Shown here piece after piece: positions 7,411-14,548 of a stretch of DNA of 24,046 nt. Within the stretch, counting starts at the first letter, position 1, and the number at the start of each line of letters is the position of its first letter. Below the pieces are notes generated by a model that ran no database searches, was not told the origin of the DNA, and saw only the letters and a program-made list of their open reading frames with translations. Source of the DNA: JACVRU01 sp040905885. Lineage in GTDB: Bacteria > Actinomycetota > Thermoleophilia > Gaiellales > Gaiellaceae. The stretch is taken from NCBI GenBank assembly GCA_040905885.1, contig JBBDQR010000123.1:1-24046 (forward strand), in the 5' to 3' direction. The position numbers and the translations under genes were made by a program.

Positions 7411-8066
7411 GCGTCTGGGCCGTACTCGCCGCGGGAGGGAGCGGGGAGCGGCTCGGCTCGGAGCATCCGAAGGCGTTCGCCCGGCTGGGCGAGCTGCCGC
7501 TGCTTGCCGAGAGCCTGGGCCGGCTCGAGGAGAGCGACTGGATCGACGCGATCGTCGTCGTCGCGCCGCCGGGCTGGGAGGAGCCCGCGATCCTCCTGGC
7601 CGAGGAGCTCGGCGCGGGGAAGGTGGCGGGCGTCGTGCCGGGCGGAACGACGCGCGCGGAGTCGGTGCGGCTCGGCGTGCGGGAGGTGCCCGACGATGCC
7701 GCCGTGATCGTCGTCCACGACGCGGCCCGGCCCGTGCTCCCGGAGGACGTCCTCGAGCGCGTGCTGGCGCCGCTCTCGGAGGGCTGGGACGGGGTGGTGC
7801 CCGCGCTCCCGATGGCGGACACGGTCAAGCGCGTCCGCGGCGACGAGGTGGTGGAGACGCTCGCGCGCGAGGAGCTCGTCGCCGTCCAGACGCCCCAGGC
7901 CTTCCTGGCGGACTCGTTGCGGCGGGCGGTCGAGGGCGGCGAGGCGAGCGACTGTGCCGCGCTGGTCGAGCGGGCCGGCGGGCGCGTCAAGGTGGTGGAG
8001 GGCGACCGCCGGCTGCTCAAGGTGACGACGCAGGCCGACCTGGAGCTGGTGGCGGGCTGGCTGTGA
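7407..8066 (+). CDS. ispD: 2-C-methyl-D-erythritol 4-phosphate cytidylyltransferase
   Basis: IspD transfers CMP from CTP to MEP in the third step of the MEP isoprenoid pathway. From the TTG at 7407 the protein is 219 aa, close to the family norm. It begins with the nucleotide-binding signature LAAGGSGERLG followed by PKAF, then VHDAARP, DTVKRV and QTPQAF, all typical. The TTG overlaps the carD stop in TTGA, and the ispD stop in turn overlaps the next GTG start in GTGA, so three genes look translationally chained. No better start exists: upstream the frame runs through carD. Confidence 0.93.
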   Translation: MSVWAVLAAGGSGERLGSEHPKAFARLGELPLLAESLGRLEESDWIDAIVVVAPPGWEEPAILLAEELGAGKVAGVVPGGTTRAESVRLGVREVPDDAAVIVVHDAARPVLPEDVLERVLAPLSEGWDGVVPALPMADTVKRVRGDEVVETLAREELVAVQTPQAFLADSLRRAVEGGEASDCAALVERAGGRVKVVEGDRRLLKVTTQADLELVAGWL

Positions 8067-8848
8067 TCGTCGACTACCACATGCACCTTCGCGACCCGCA
8101 GGAGCGGCTCTCGTTCACCGTCGACGCGGTCGAGCGCTTCGTCGAGACGGCCGCCGCACGCGGCGTCGACGAAATCGGCTTCACCGAGCACGTCTACTAC
8201 TTCCGGCAGACCGAGGGGATCTGGACTCTTCCCTACCAGACCGAGCGCTGCCGGTACGATCTCGACGAGTACGTCGGCGCAGTTGTCGAGGCGAAGCGGC
8301 GGGAGCTTCCGGTCAAGCTCGGGCTCGAGGTGGACTGGTGGCCGCCGCACGACGCCGTGATCGCCGAGGTGCTCGCGCCGTATCCCTGGGACTTCCTGCT
8401 CGGCTCCGTTCACTGGCTGGGCGAGGAGTCGGTCGACTCGCCGCCGGGTCTCTCCGATCCTGCCCCGTACTTCGCCGCGGTCTCCGAGGCTGCGCAGAGC
8501 GGCCGATTCGACGTGCTCTCGCACCTCGACCTGGTGAAGATCTTCGGCCTTCGCACCGGGTCTGAGCACTACGACGGCGTGGTGGACGCGATCTCGGAAT
8601 CGGGCGTCGCGGTCGAGATCTCCACTGCCGGTTGGCGAAAGCCGGTCGGTGAGGTGTATCCGGCCCCGGCATTGCTCGCGGCACTGCGGGAACGCGACGT
8701 GCCGGTCACGCTCGCATCCGACGCCCACGTCCCGAGCCTCGTCGGCGAGGACTTCGGCCGCGCCCTCGACGTGGCACGAGACGCCGGGTACGAGACGGTC
8801 ACGGTCTTCGAGGGCCGCGTCGGTCGCCAGGAGCCGCTCGATGGCTGA
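8063..8848 (+). CDS. PHP-domain phosphoesterase, histidinol-phosphatase (HisJ/HisK) type
   Basis: PHP-family histidinol phosphatases remove phosphate from L-histidinol phosphate, the penultimate step of histidine synthesis, using a trinuclear metal centre. The 261-aa product has the metal-binding pattern: HMH at residues 6-8, GFTEHVYYF, LGLEVD, LGSVHWL, LSHLDLVKIFG, EISTAGWRKPVGEVYP and SDAH. This order matches the monofunctional histidinol-phosphatase subgroup rather than the polymerase-associated PHP domain. The GTG start overlaps the ispD stop (GTGA), and its 3' end overlaps the ispF start by 8 bp. Its place between two MEP-pathway genes is unusual. Another phosphate ester cannot be excluded as the true substrate. 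Confidence 0.82.
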   Translation: MIVDYHMHLRDPQERLSFTVDAVERFVETAAARGVDEIGFTEHVYYFRQTEGIWTLPYQTERCRYDLDEYVGAVVEAKRRELPVKLGLEVDWWPPHDAVIAEVLAPYPWDFLLGSVHWLGEESVDSPPGLSDPAPYFAAVSEAAQSGRFDVLSHLDLVKIFGLRTGSEHYDGVVDAISESGVAVEISTAGWRKPVGEVYPAPALLAALRERDVPVTLASDAHVPSLVGEDFGRALDVARDAGYETVTVFEGRVGRQEPLDG

Positions 8849-9329
8849 GTACAGGATCGGCACGGGTGTCGACGCACACAGGCTCGAGGTGGGCGTGCCG
8901 CTCGTCCTCGGCGGGGTCGAGATCGACCACGCTCGGGGGCTCGCCGGCCACTCCGACGGCGACGTGCTGGCCCACGCGCTCACGGACGCCGTGCTCGGAG
9001 CGGCGGGGCTCGGCGACATCGGGTCGCTGTTCCCGTCCGGGGACGCGCAGTGGGAGGGCGCCTCCTCGCTCGACCTGCTCGCAGCGGCGTATGCGGACGT
9101 CCGGGAGGAGGGCTGGGAGCTCGTCAACGCCGACGTCGTCCTGATCGGCGAGGAGCCGCGGATCGCGGAGCTCCGCGGGGAGATGGAAGCGCGGCTGTCA
9201 GCCGTGCTCGGCGGCCCGGTCAGCGTGCGCGCGACGACGACGGACGGGCTCGGCTTCACGGGCCGCGGCGAGGGGCTCGCGGCGCAGGCCGTCGCGCTAC
9301 TGCGGCAGCGCGGCGACGCCGGCGCGTAG
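8841..9329 (+). CDS. ispF: 2-C-methyl-D-erythritol 2,4-cyclodiphosphate synthase
   Basis: IspF cyclises CDP-ME 2-phosphate to MEcPP, releasing CMP, in the fifth MEP step; it works as a trimer with zinc. The 162-aa protein has the expected length and motifs: GTGVDAHRL at the start (zinc Asp and His), GHSDGDVLAHALTDAVLGA (zinc His), GDIGSLFP, and the C-terminal TTTDGLGFTGRGEG loop. The ATG at 8841 lies inside the last codons of the upstream phosphatase gene. Its last 33 bp overlap the convergent mutY, so the two transcripts are complementary at their 3' ends. Confidence 0.95.
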   Translation: MAEYRIGTGVDAHRLEVGVPLVLGGVEIDHARGLAGHSDGDVLAHALTDAVLGAAGLGDIGSLFPSGDAQWEGASSLDLLAAAYADVREEGWELVNADVVLIGEEPRIAELRGEMEARLSAVLGGPVSVRATTTDGLGFTGRGEGLAAQAVALLRQRGDAGA

Positions 9330-10037
9330 CTCGACGAGCCCGTCGCGGGCGAGCGCGGCCACCGCCTCGGCGTCGTCCGGCTGCTCGCCGGCCGCGACCG
9401 CGCGCAGCGCCAGCGCCCGGCGCTGGCGGAACGAGCCCTCGAAGCGCGACTGCTTCCGCAGCGGCTCGTAGCGGCGGCCCCGCGAGGGACATCCCTCGGC
9501 GAGCGGGCAGACGCCGCAGCGAGGAACGCGCGCCAGGCAGACGGTCGCCCCGAGGTCCATCAGCGCCTGGCCGCAGGCCGGCCCGAAGCGGTGGGCCGTG
9601 CGCTCCTGGACGCGCAGGACGTTCGTGTCCTCGGGCAGGACGGGCTCTCCGAGGGCGAAGGCGCGGATCGCGTCAGCCGTGTAGCGGCCGACTCCGGGCA
9701 GCTCCGTCGGGTCGTCCGGCCACCCGCGCTCGGCGACGATCGTCGCAGCCCGGTGCAGGTTGAGCGCGCGCCGGTTGTAGCCGAGCCCCTGCCAGGCGCG
9801 GATGACGTCGGCCGCCGGCGCGGCCGCGAGCGCCTCGACCGTCGGCCAGCGCGCCAGCCACTCCTCGTAGCGCGAGACCACGCGCTCGACCTGCGTCTGC
9901 TGGAGCATCATCTCCGAGACGAGGATCGCGTACGGATCGGTTGTTCTTCGCCAGGGAAGAGCTCGTCCGTTTTGGCTAAACCAAGCCAGAAGCAGCGCAT
10001 CGAGGGAAGACGTAGACGAGCGAGGGCGAAGGGCCAT
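9297..10037 (-). CDS. mutY: A/G-specific adenine DNA glycosylase, short form
   Basis: MutY removes adenine mispaired with 8-oxoguanine. The 246-aa protein has the catalytic domain of the HhH-GPD superfamily: catalytic Glu42 in SEMMLQQTQV, the helix-hairpin-helix LPGVGRYTADAI at 113-124, catalytic Asp137 in EDTNVLRV, and a 4Fe-4S cluster with C167, C174, C177 and C183. The MutY-type LQQTQV and WQGLGYNRRA segments separate it from endonuclease III. It lacks the C-terminal NUDIX-like domain that reads 8-oxoG in the roughly 350-aa enzymes, so mismatch specificity may be reduced. The start ATG lies only 18 bp from the left repeat of the mobile element, so its original upstream region has probably been replaced. 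Confidence 0.92.
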   Translation of the reverse strand: MALRPRSSTSSLDALLLAWFSQNGRALPWRRTTDPYAILVSEMMLQQTQVERVVSRYEEWLARWPTVEALAAAPAADVIRAWQGLGYNRRALNLHRAATIVAERGWPDDPTELPGVGRYTADAIRAFALGEPVLPEDTNVLRVQERTAHRFGPACGQALMDLGATVCLARVPRCGVCPLAEGCPSRGRRYEPLRKQSRFEGSFRQRRALALRAVAAGEQPDDAEAVAALARDGLVELRAGVAALPQ

Positions 10038-10054
10038 CTAGCGCTCGACCGGCT

Positions 10055-10079
10055 CGTGCGAACACCGTGCGAACACGCG
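10055..10079. repeat. Left 25-bp direct repeat, candidate attL
   Basis: It matches 23920-23944 at 24 of 25 positions (T versus C at position 13). It consists of two copies of cgtgcgaacac plus a short tail. It lies between mutY and xis. It could be the recombination core or a pair of recombinase arm-binding sites. Confidence 0.55.
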
Positions 10080-10135
10080 ACGAGCTGTTTTCGCTGCCAG
10101 TCTCATCGACGCGGGTTGGGCGGCTGCAAACGCCC

Positions 10136-10141
10136 TATCGT
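10136..10141 (+). promoter_or_regulatory. -10 element of a probable leaderless xis promoter
   Basis: TATCGT ends six bases before the GTG at 10148. TTGGGC at 10116 resembles a -35 but is only 14 bp away, too close for a standard promoter. Confidence 0.45.
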
Positions 10142-10147
10142 TCATCG

Positions 10148-10450
10148 GTGGAAGGGCTGCTTCTCGATCGCAAGGCCGCGGCGCGAAGCCTCGGCTGCTC
10201 GACGAAGACCGTCGACCGTCTGCGCGAACGGGGCGAGCTCGCCTGGGTCCCGCTGGGGCGAGCGGTGAAGTTTCGGCCGGGGGCACTCGAGGAGTACATC
10301 TCCGCCCGCGAGCGTAACTCCGGCGGCGGCGAGCCCGTGTCCAAGGAGCGGCAGCTGGCGCCGGTACGAGTCGCCGGCAGCCGGAGAGGGCGCGCCTTCG
10401 TGCCCCCGTCGCTTCAGGAACTCAGACAGAAGCGGAACGGCGATGGCTAG
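10148..10450 (+). CDS. xis: Excisionase-like MerR/AlpA-type helix-turn-helix DNA-binding protein
   Basis: Small winged-helix proteins of this kind bind DNA at attachment sites and steer a tyrosine recombinase toward excision. The 100-aa product has the typical signature early on: LLDRKAAARSLGCSTKTVDRL as the helix-turn-helix, then RGELAWVPLGRAVKF, the strand-turn where these proteins read the DNA, and RPGALEEYI. The rest is basic and probably flexible. The GTG at 10148 places this domain at the N-terminus as expected and has a -10 hexamer at leaderless distance. The last 8 bp overlap the recombinase start, so the pair is translationally coupled. A role purely as transcriptional regulator is also possible. 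Confidence 0.78.
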   Translation: MEGLLLDRKAAARSLGCSTKTVDRLRERGELAWVPLGRAVKFRPGALEEYISARERNSGGGEPVSKERQLAPVRVAGSRRGRAFVPPSLQELRQKRNGDG

Positions 10451-11828
10451 ACCGACGAAGGCCGGGCTCGAGCGCTTGCGCTCGCAGCTCAAACGCGGCG
10501 AGCAGCACGCGCTCGGCGACGGGATCTACGCCCGCGTCGACGGCAGCGGCCGCCTGCGCTTCCAGGTCAGGATCCGCACGGGCGGCCGCGGCTCGCCCCA
10601 GCTCGGGGCGACCTACGACAGCTGGGAGGAAGCCGACCGCGGTAGACGGAAGCTGCTCGCGCGCAAGGAGAGCGGGCAGGGAGGAGACATCGCCCGCGAG
10701 CTGGCGCGGATGCCGTTCGAGGAGTTCGCGAAGCTCTGGTGGGAGGACCACGTCCTCCTCCACTGCGACGACCTGACCCAGCTCGACTACGGGCGCGTGC
10801 TTGAGACGAGCCTGATCCCCTACTTCCGCGGGCGCACCCTCGCCTCGCTCGGCTTCGAGGACGGGGTCGCCTTCCAGCGCTGGCTCCGCGGCCAGCGCGT
10901 CCATCGCAGGGGACCGCGGAAGGGCGAGGTCGCGATCAGCGCCTGCGACCGGGCGCTGGCGTTGCTCAAGCGGATCCTCAACTACGGAGTCCTCCGCGGC
11001 GCGCTGCCCTACAACCGCTGCCAGGGCGTCGGCCCGCTCGGGACGGCGAAGGGGAAGCGCTCGGCCGGCGGCAACCGCGTCCGCCGGGCTTCCCGGCGCG
11101 AGATCATCGTCCCGACGCACGTTGAGCGGATCCGCGAGGAGATTCGCGGGCGGCACGAGCAGACGACGCAGATGTACCGCGCGCTCGTCAGCGTGCTCGC
11201 CTACCTCGGCCTCCGCCCAGGAGAGGCAATGGCGCTCAGGCACTCCGACTGGCGGACTCCCGAGGGGCGACGCTCCCACATCCACGTCGCCCAAGCGGTC
11301 AAGGACGTCTCGGGGTTCCTGGTTCTCGGCCCGACGAAGACACGCCAGGCCCGCGACGTCTTCCTCTGGTCGGTCGTCGCCGAGGAGCTCGAAGCCCTCT
11401 ACCAGAAGCAAGGCTGCCCGTCGCTTGCGAGCCTCGTCTTTCCGAGTTCGAGCACGGAGGTCGCGTTCATGCGCTTCGACAACTGGCGCGACCGGCCCTG
11501 GTATCAGGCGCTGCACCGGGCGGGCTTTGCGGCGGCACCGATCCCGAGCGCCGAGGGTGCGCTCGATCCCTACTGCCTCCGCCACACCTGCGCGACGCTG
11601 ATGCTCTACGCGGCCAAGCCCGGCGGCGGCCACTACACGATCAACGAGGTCGCCAGGCAGCTCGGGCACTCCCCGACCCTGACGCTCGAGGTCTACGGCC
11701 ACATCATGGACGACGACTCCGAGATCGCCGGCAAGACGATCGAAGAGGCGATCCGGGACGCGCGGCGGGGTGTGTCGGCTCCCCTCACCAAAGACGAGAA
11801 CCCGTCCGTGAAGGCGCTAAGAGCTTGA
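10443..11828 (+). CDS. int: Site-specific tyrosine recombinase (phage-type integrase)
   Basis: This enzyme would integrate and excise the element by strand exchange at att sites through a covalent phosphotyrosine intermediate. The 461-aa protein has an N-terminal arm-binding-like region (about 30-80), a core-binding helical domain (about 90-185), and a C-terminal catalytic domain with R258 (LGLRPGEAMAL), K299 (PTKTRQARDV), R380 (CLRHTCATLM), H408 (QLGHSP) and nucleophile Y418 (LEVYGH). The first residue of the H-x-x-R box is Tyr377 rather than His, a substitution I believe is tolerated in other actinobacterial integrases. The start ATG overlaps the xis stop. A hairpin with an A/T-rich loop follows about 165 bp downstream. 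Confidence 0.93.
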   Translation: MARPTKAGLERLRSQLKRGEQHALGDGIYARVDGSGRLRFQVRIRTGGRGSPQLGATYDSWEEADRGRRKLLARKESGQGGDIARELARMPFEEFAKLWWEDHVLLHCDDLTQLDYGRVLETSLIPYFRGRTLASLGFEDGVAFQRWLRGQRVHRRGPRKGEVAISACDRALALLKRILNYGVLRGALPYNRCQGVGPLGTAKGKRSAGGNRVRRASRREIIVPTHVERIREEIRGRHEQTTQMYRALVSVLAYLGLRPGEAMALRHSDWRTPEGRRSHIHVAQAVKDVSGFLVLGPTKTRQARDVFLWSVVAEELEALYQKQGCPSLASLVFPSSSTEVAFMRFDNWRDRPWYQALHRAGFAAAPIPSAEGALDPYCLRHTCATLMLYAAKPGGGHYTINEVARQLGHSPTLTLEVYGHIMDDDSEIAGKTIEEAIRDARRGVSAPLTKDENPSVKALRA

Positions 11829-11992
11829 CGGTCCGACGCGAACGCTAGTCACCTCGCTCGTCGGAGGCGCTCCCAGAGCCTTACGTCTGCCCGCCGAGAA
11901 GCGCTTCCAACTCCGGCACTCTTCAGGTGGCCGCTGTCACTCGATCGGCCCGCAAAGCGCCTGGAGGACTCGCGGTCTGTGCGATGAGTGGC

Positions 11993-12014
11993 GGCGGCGA
12001 CTAAAAAGTCCGCC
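11993..12014. terminator. Hairpin between convergent int and the deaminase operon
   Basis: GGCG-GC-GACT pairs with AGTC-CGCC around an AAAA loop, with a two-base bulge. The stretch 11829-12046 shows no credible coding frame, so this hairpin may end transcripts from both sides. Confidence 0.45.
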
Positions 12015-12030
12015 CGCCCACTTCGCGACT

Positions 12031-12061
12031 GGCGAACGCGAGGAGGTTAGTTCGCGTCGCC
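12031..12061 (-). terminator. Hairpin spanning the stop codon of the 53-aa frame
   Basis: GGCGAACGCGA pairs with TCGCGTCGCC (one-base bulge), leaving a 10-base loop that contains the TAA stop (12047-12049). On the minus strand it is the first of two hairpins that could end the deaminase mRNA. Confidence 0.45.
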
Positions 12062-12208
12062 GATGCGGCCGGTGGGCTTCGGTGAGAATCGCAGCACGGC
12101 CGCGGCGCGAGCGGCGGGAGACGAGGTCCGCATGTACGGCGGGCGAGTCCGGACGTCCCTCACCATCTCTTTGAGATGGCTCTTTGCCGCTGCAGCCTTG
12201 TCGGTCAC
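12047..12208 (-). CDS. 53-aa protein translationally coupled to the anti-phage deaminase
   Basis: This short frame is easy to miss, but its signals are good. Its GTG shares bases with the deaminase stop (GTGA), and AGGAGG lies seven bases upstream, inside the last codons of the deaminase gene. The product begins MTDKAAAAKSHLKEMVRD, is strongly basic (many Arg and Lys, few acidic residues), has no membrane segment or cysteine, and ends GRIGDAN. The first half is probably one helix. I do not recognise it. Coupling implies production in a fixed ratio with the deaminase, so a regulator, inhibitor or nucleic-acid-binding partner is a reasonable inference. Chance extension is possible because no homologues could be checked. 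Confidence 0.55.
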   Translation of the reverse strand: MTDKAAAAKSHLKEMVRDVRTRPPYMRTSSPAARAAAVLRFSPKPTGRIGDAN

Positions 12209-14046
12209 TGCCGCGCCTCCTGAAAGTCGATGCCGTTTCGTTCCATCGCGTCGTCGAGTTCGACTAGGACATTTCCCTCGCGGAGAATATAGAGCGCGTC
12301 AGACGACAATTCGACTGTCAACTCTGCCGCTCCAAGCGATACTCCCACCTCTTCGGAGAGGTCAGCTTCGACGGCTTCGTCACTCTCGGGCATCGCCTCT
12401 ACCTCCTCGGTAGGAACCCCAGACTCGTGTTCTGAGGGCTTTGGGCCAGTTCCGGCCTCGTCTGCGGGAACTTCATCAGTGCCGGAGACACCCCGATTGT
12501 GCGTTTCGGTGTTCGCTCCGGTGGAGTTCACGACTGCGCGAGCCGGCGTCGCCTCCGTCTCCTGCTCTCGCTCACTCGTTTCGGCCCCCTCCGGCGGCTC
12601 GGAGGCTGGAACGTTCTTGGGGAACCATCCGGGTTTAGCCGGCGCGACGCGTCCACCGCGGCGTCGCCCCTCGGGTCCGGGGGAGAAGAGCTCCAAGTAG
12701 CGCCTCGGGGCTACTCCGACAAACGGCAGGAATGCGACGCGGTCTGGGGGTGACGTGTCGGGATCGATGACGATCGCATCGTCGTGGAGCTTCGCGGCGA
12801 GACTCTTGGGGTAGGGCTCGATGTAGTACACCCGCGAGACGCCGCTGGCAATCAGGTGACGTGTGCACTCGTGGCACGGGAAGGTGGTCGTGTAGGCGTA
12901 TGCGCCGCGGACCGGCGTTCCGTGCCTTCCGGCGGAGATCAGAGCGCTCAGCTCCGCGTGGACAACACGCTCAAACTCGATCAGGCTCTGAACCCGTAGG
13001 CCGCCGAGGAGCGCGTTGAACGTGTCGGTGTCGACATCCGCCCACTCTTCCTTCAACCAGCCGGCCTTCTTCACGCGACGTAGCACCTGCTCGATGACGG
13101 TGCGCTTCTCGCTTCCGCTGACGTCGGGGTCGTCGCGTTTGTGGTCCCGCTGGTCGTACGGGTCGTCGGACCAGTACTGACCCCCCTGGGCTTTCGGGAC
13201 CTCGTTCGTCCCTACCGCGAGCACGTCCCCCTCGGGATCCGCGATCGCGCAACCAACCTGTCTGCCTGGAGCCGCCGATCGAAGTGCTGCCGCCTGGGCG
13301 TGGAACATCGCGTTCTCGTGCTTGGTCGGCGTGTGGAAAGGGTGATCGAAGACCAACTCGACCAAGCGGCGTAGCTCGGATTGCAGTGACTCTCGGTGTC
13401 TCGCGTCGACGAAGAAGTCGGCTTTCGGGAACGTGTCGCCAAGTCGCTGACCGAGTTCGCGATGCGCTTCGCGGACATCCCGCTGGATCAGATCCCACGC
13501 CACTCCTTCTGGGCTGCGGTCTTCGGCCAGTATGGCGAGCCGCTCCCAATCCGCCTTGATGCGGCGTTCGAGGTAGTTCACACGCGTTCCGATCGGCGAG
13601 TAGGCGGAGATTAAGAAGAAGTTCGGTCCATAGACGTGCCGAAGGGTGCTGACCTCGTCGGGGTGCTTCAGCGAGCGGAAAATGAAGGCGTGCCGCTGTA
13701 GCGGCTCCGTCGGTTCGAGGCGCGTCTGCGTAATACCGAGAATTGCGAGAAGCGCGAGCGCATCTCCTCGCTTCAGACTCTCTCGAAGACAGTCGCCAGC
13801 ATCCATGCGGGTCCAGATGTGCCTGTCGATCGTTTCGTCGTCGATCGCGGGGGCGCCTTCGATGCGACTCCAGTCGATCAGATCGAGAAGGGAGCTGAGG
13901 CCTATCTCGATGCCCGTGTAGCCAACCTCGTCGAGCACCTCCTTAAGTGTTTCGGCAACCATCCCGAGATCCGTGCCAACGGCGCCAGCGAGACCGATGA
14001 AGAGTTCGGGACCGTGGGCCGGCTTCTGATCGGGCACGACAGGCAT
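12205..14046 (-). CDS. AvcD/DcdV-type anti-phage deoxycytidylate (dCTP) deaminase with extended C-terminus
   Basis: Members of this family deaminate dCTP/dCMP during phage infection, starving the phage of dC nucleotides. The 613-aa protein has an N-terminal P-loop nucleotide-kinase-like domain starting LFIGLAGAVGTDLG (loop about 18-26), a middle region with RSLKHPDEVSTLRHVYG, then a zinc-dependent deaminase domain: RQVGCAIADPEG, NEVPKAQGGQYW, HAE at 363-365 (zinc His and catalytic Glu) and PCHEC at 390-394 (zinc Cys pair). The signature YIEPYPKS and GVAPRRY follow. After about residue 460 there is a roughly 150-residue acidic, low-complexity tail ending in a short ordered-looking segment, longer than in the roughly 530-aa characterised forms. 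The last bases overlap a 53-aa frame. A promoter is visible upstream. Confidence 0.88.
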   Translation of the reverse strand: MPVVPDQKPAHGPELFIGLAGAVGTDLGMVAETLKEVLDEVGYTGIEIGLSSLLDLIDWSRIEGAPAIDDETIDRHIWTRMDAGDCLRESLKRGDALALLAILGITQTRLEPTEPLQRHAFIFRSLKHPDEVSTLRHVYGPNFFLISAYSPIGTRVNYLERRIKADWERLAILAEDRSPEGVAWDLIQRDVREAHRELGQRLGDTFPKADFFVDARHRESLQSELRRLVELVFDHPFHTPTKHENAMFHAQAAALRSAAPGRQVGCAIADPEGDVLAVGTNEVPKAQGGQYWSDDPYDQRDHKRDDPDVSGSEKRTVIEQVLRRVKKAGWLKEEWADVDTDTFNALLGGLRVQSLIEFERVVHAELSALISAGRHGTPVRGAYAYTTTFPCHECTRHLIASGVSRVYYIEPYPKSLAAKLHDDAIVIDPDTSPPDRVAFLPFVGVAPRRYLELFSPGPEGRRRGGRVAPAKPGWFPKNVPASEPPEGAETSEREQETEATPARAVVNSTGANTETHNRGVSGTDEVPADEAGTGPKPSEHESGVPTEEVEAMPESDEAVEADLSEEVGVSLGAAELTVELSSDALYILREGNVLVELDDAMERNGIDFQEARQ

Positions 14047-14055
14047 GGCGGTTGG

Positions 14056-14084
14056 ACTTTAGGGATCGATCCTGGCCGGGGCAA
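14056..14084 (-). promoter_or_regulatory. Promoter of the anti-phage deaminase gene
   Basis: On the minus strand, TTGCCC (14079-14084) and TAAAGT (14056-14061) are separated by 17 bp, a standard spacing. The -10 ends nine bases before the ATG at 14046, leaving a leader of only a few bases. Confidence 0.5.
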
Positions 14085-14101
14085 CGGCCCTGTCGAGCTC
14101 G

Positions 14102-14305
14102 TCAGCCGCTTAGCCGGCTTGCGAGTTCGCTGCGGGCCATCTCGGCCTGCTGCTCATGGTAGGCGATCAGCGCCCGGAGGTCGTCGTCCCGAAGGTGCGG
14201 GAGCGCCCGGACGGGCGCGGCGCGGTGGAGACTGGGCAGGCGGAGTGCCAGATGACGCCGCGTTCTTAGCGCCTCGCGTGTACTCGGCGTGCCTCCCCGA
14301 CCCAT
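14102..14305 (-). CDS. Small basic helical protein upstream of the deaminase (67 aa)
   Basis: I do not recognise the family. The product begins MGRGGTPSTREALRTRR, has a basic first half rich in Arg, His and Leu, and ends in a helix with heptad-like spacing (LRALIAYHEQQAEMARSELASRL). There are no cysteines or membrane helices. The ATG at 14305 is the best start; the frame stays open upstream to 14698, but that part overlaps the plus-strand gene and looks non-coding. The gene is on the same strand as the deaminase, 55 bp upstream, with the deaminase promoter in between. It may be an independent small gene or a partner of the deaminase. Confidence 0.45.
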   Translation of the reverse strand: MGRGGTPSTREALRTRRHLALRLPSLHRAAPVRALPHLRDDDLRALIAYHEQQAEMARSELASRLSG

Positions 14306-14548
14306 GGAATGAAGGTACGGAGTCGGCGTCGGGCGCACGCTGTTCTCGCTCTCTCCTTCCGGAGCCAGCGAGTCCTGTAATGCGCTGCGACTCCTGCTAG
14401 GCGAGCCAGGTAGCTTTCGCGCTCGAGCGGGACGCGTCATTCCGGCCCGGACACTACGGCTGCCGTCGGACAGCAAAACTAGACAGACCGTTCGACCTTC
14501 AGAGCTATTTGCTCGCGCCATGCTGTCCGATGAGCTTGCGACGCTTGC

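Noticed and set aside
12063..12753. Plus-strand frames antisense to the deaminase tail
   Set aside because: They are Arg-, Pro- and Ser-rich shadow frames with no start signals; the minus strand carries the recognisable protein.
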